Positions 6,830 through 7,080 of a stretch of 7,080 nucleotides of DNA are shown here, piece by piece. The first letter of the stretch is position 1, and every line of letters begins with the position of its first letter. The notes under the pieces are model-generated. The model searched no databases. It saw nothing but the letters and a program-made list of their open reading frames with translations, and was not told the DNA's origin. Location of the stretch: contig CANPDS010000135.1 of assembly GCA_947573015.1 (NCBI GenBank), positions 1 through 7,080 of the forward strand, given 5' to 3'. Made by a program: the position numbers and the translations under genes. The stretch is from an uncultured Muribaculum sp. (GTDB taxonomy: Bacteria > Bacteroidota > Bacteroidia > Bacteroidales > Muribaculaceae).

Positions 6830-6840
6830 ATGGCCACCCA
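6795..6840. other. Compositional breakpoint / probable chimeric junction
   Basis: GC is about 38% over 6481-6780 and about 61% over 6841-7080 by hand count. Within this interval a minus-strand membrane gene loses its N-terminus and a plus-strand dehydrogenase loses its N-terminus. No inverted repeat, IS end or tRNA is visible here. Either an assembly join or a real illegitimate recombination would explain it. Confidence 0.6.
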
Positions 6841-7080
6841 GGAGGTGCTGGACGCGTGCGAACATCGCGGATTGAAGGCCTGCGTCGTGCACCCGAGCGG
6901 GATTCTTGGCCCGAAGGACTTCGCCATCGGCGAGACGACCGGAACCGTCATCAAAATCATGAACGGACAAATGCCAATCGGCATGGGCGGTTCCTTCAAC
7001 CTTTGTGACGTGCGCGACCTGGCATATGGCTGCGTGGCGGCCGCGGACAAGGGCCGCATCGGGGAATGCTACATTTTAGG
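6800..7080 (+). CDS. Extended SDR / NAD-dependent epimerase-dehydratase, internal fragment
   Basis: The plus-strand frame is convincing from about 6803 to the right edge. YSHSK (6812-6826) is the catalytic YxxxK of short-chain dehydrogenases/reductases. It is followed by the helix AMATQEVLDAC, the strand and loop KACVVHPSGILGP (about 6884-6922), and FNLCDVRDLAYGCVAAADKG, typical of dihydroflavonol-4-reductase-like atypical SDRs. The enzyme would be a cytosolic NAD(P)-dependent oxidoreductase or epimerase; the substrate is unknown. The Rossmann N-terminal half with its GxxGxxG motif, about 130 residues, is absent. The DNA upstream in this frame is open to 6659 but reads as antisense of the membrane protein. 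The C-terminus runs off the window. GC is about 61% over 6841-7080, with GC-rich third positions unlike the rest of the window, which suggests a different source genome. Confidence 0.75.
   Translation, partial: MDYSYSHSKAMATQEVLDACEHRGLKACVVHPSGILGPKDFAIGETTGTVIKIMNGQMPIGMGGSFNLCDVRDLAYGCVAAADKGRIGECYIL

Noticed and set aside
6830..6970. N-terminal extension of the minus-strand membrane protein to an ATG at 6968-6970
   Set aside because: This stretch is the exact antisense of a well-conserved dehydrogenase frame and encodes charged, non-hydrophobic residues unlike the rest of the protein.
6811..7059. Second minus-strand open frame across the dehydrogenase region
   Set aside because: It is a shadow of the GC-rich dehydrogenase: Pro/Ser/Arg-rich, with no motif.

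Overview
The window looks like a contig from a gut-type Bacteroidales bacterium; a Muribaculaceae-like relative is my best guess. The support is: Bacteroidetes-style promoter boxes (TAnnTTTG) instead of sigma70 boxes, starts without clear Shine-Dalgarno sequences, a FISUMP-type lipoprotein, a secreted nuclease with the C-terminal tail common in Bacteroidales extracellular proteins, and moderate GC in the core. The family-level placement is inference.

Left to right: (1) the N-terminal 69 codons of an unidentified secreted protein on the minus strand, unusually GC-rich, running off the left edge; (2) an AT-rich divergent intergenic region of about 390 bp; (3) a small outer-membrane beta-barrel protein on the plus strand, closed by a strong terminator; (4) a secreted endonuclease I-family nuclease on the plus strand with an added beta-sandwich domain and a sorting-type tail; (5) a 24-bp-stem hairpin serving as a bidirectional terminator between convergent genes; (6) a FISUMP-like lipoprotein on the minus strand with its own -7 box; (7) a two-gene minus-strand unit with a 4-bp ATGA overlap, an LtaS-type membrane phosphotransferase/sulfatase-fold protein followed by a PAP2 lipid phosphatase, probably an envelope lipid or glycan head-group module; (8) the C-terminal part of a hydrophobic, flippase-like protein on the minus strand; (9) an abruptly different stretch of about 61% GC at the right edge coding on the plus strand for part of an extended short-chain dehydrogenase/reductase.

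Genes 3 to 7 are intact and ordinary in form. They describe a cell-envelope and secretion neighbourhood: barrel, secreted nuclease, surface lipoprotein, and inner-membrane/periplasmic lipid-modifying enzymes. The right end is the anomaly. Two oppositely oriented genes both lose their N-terminal halves at about 6800-6840, exactly where base composition jumps from about 38% to about 61% GC. The simplest explanation is a chimeric join, either an assembly artefact or a real recombination. I found no CRISPR array, tRNA, rRNA, insertion sequence or clear defence system.
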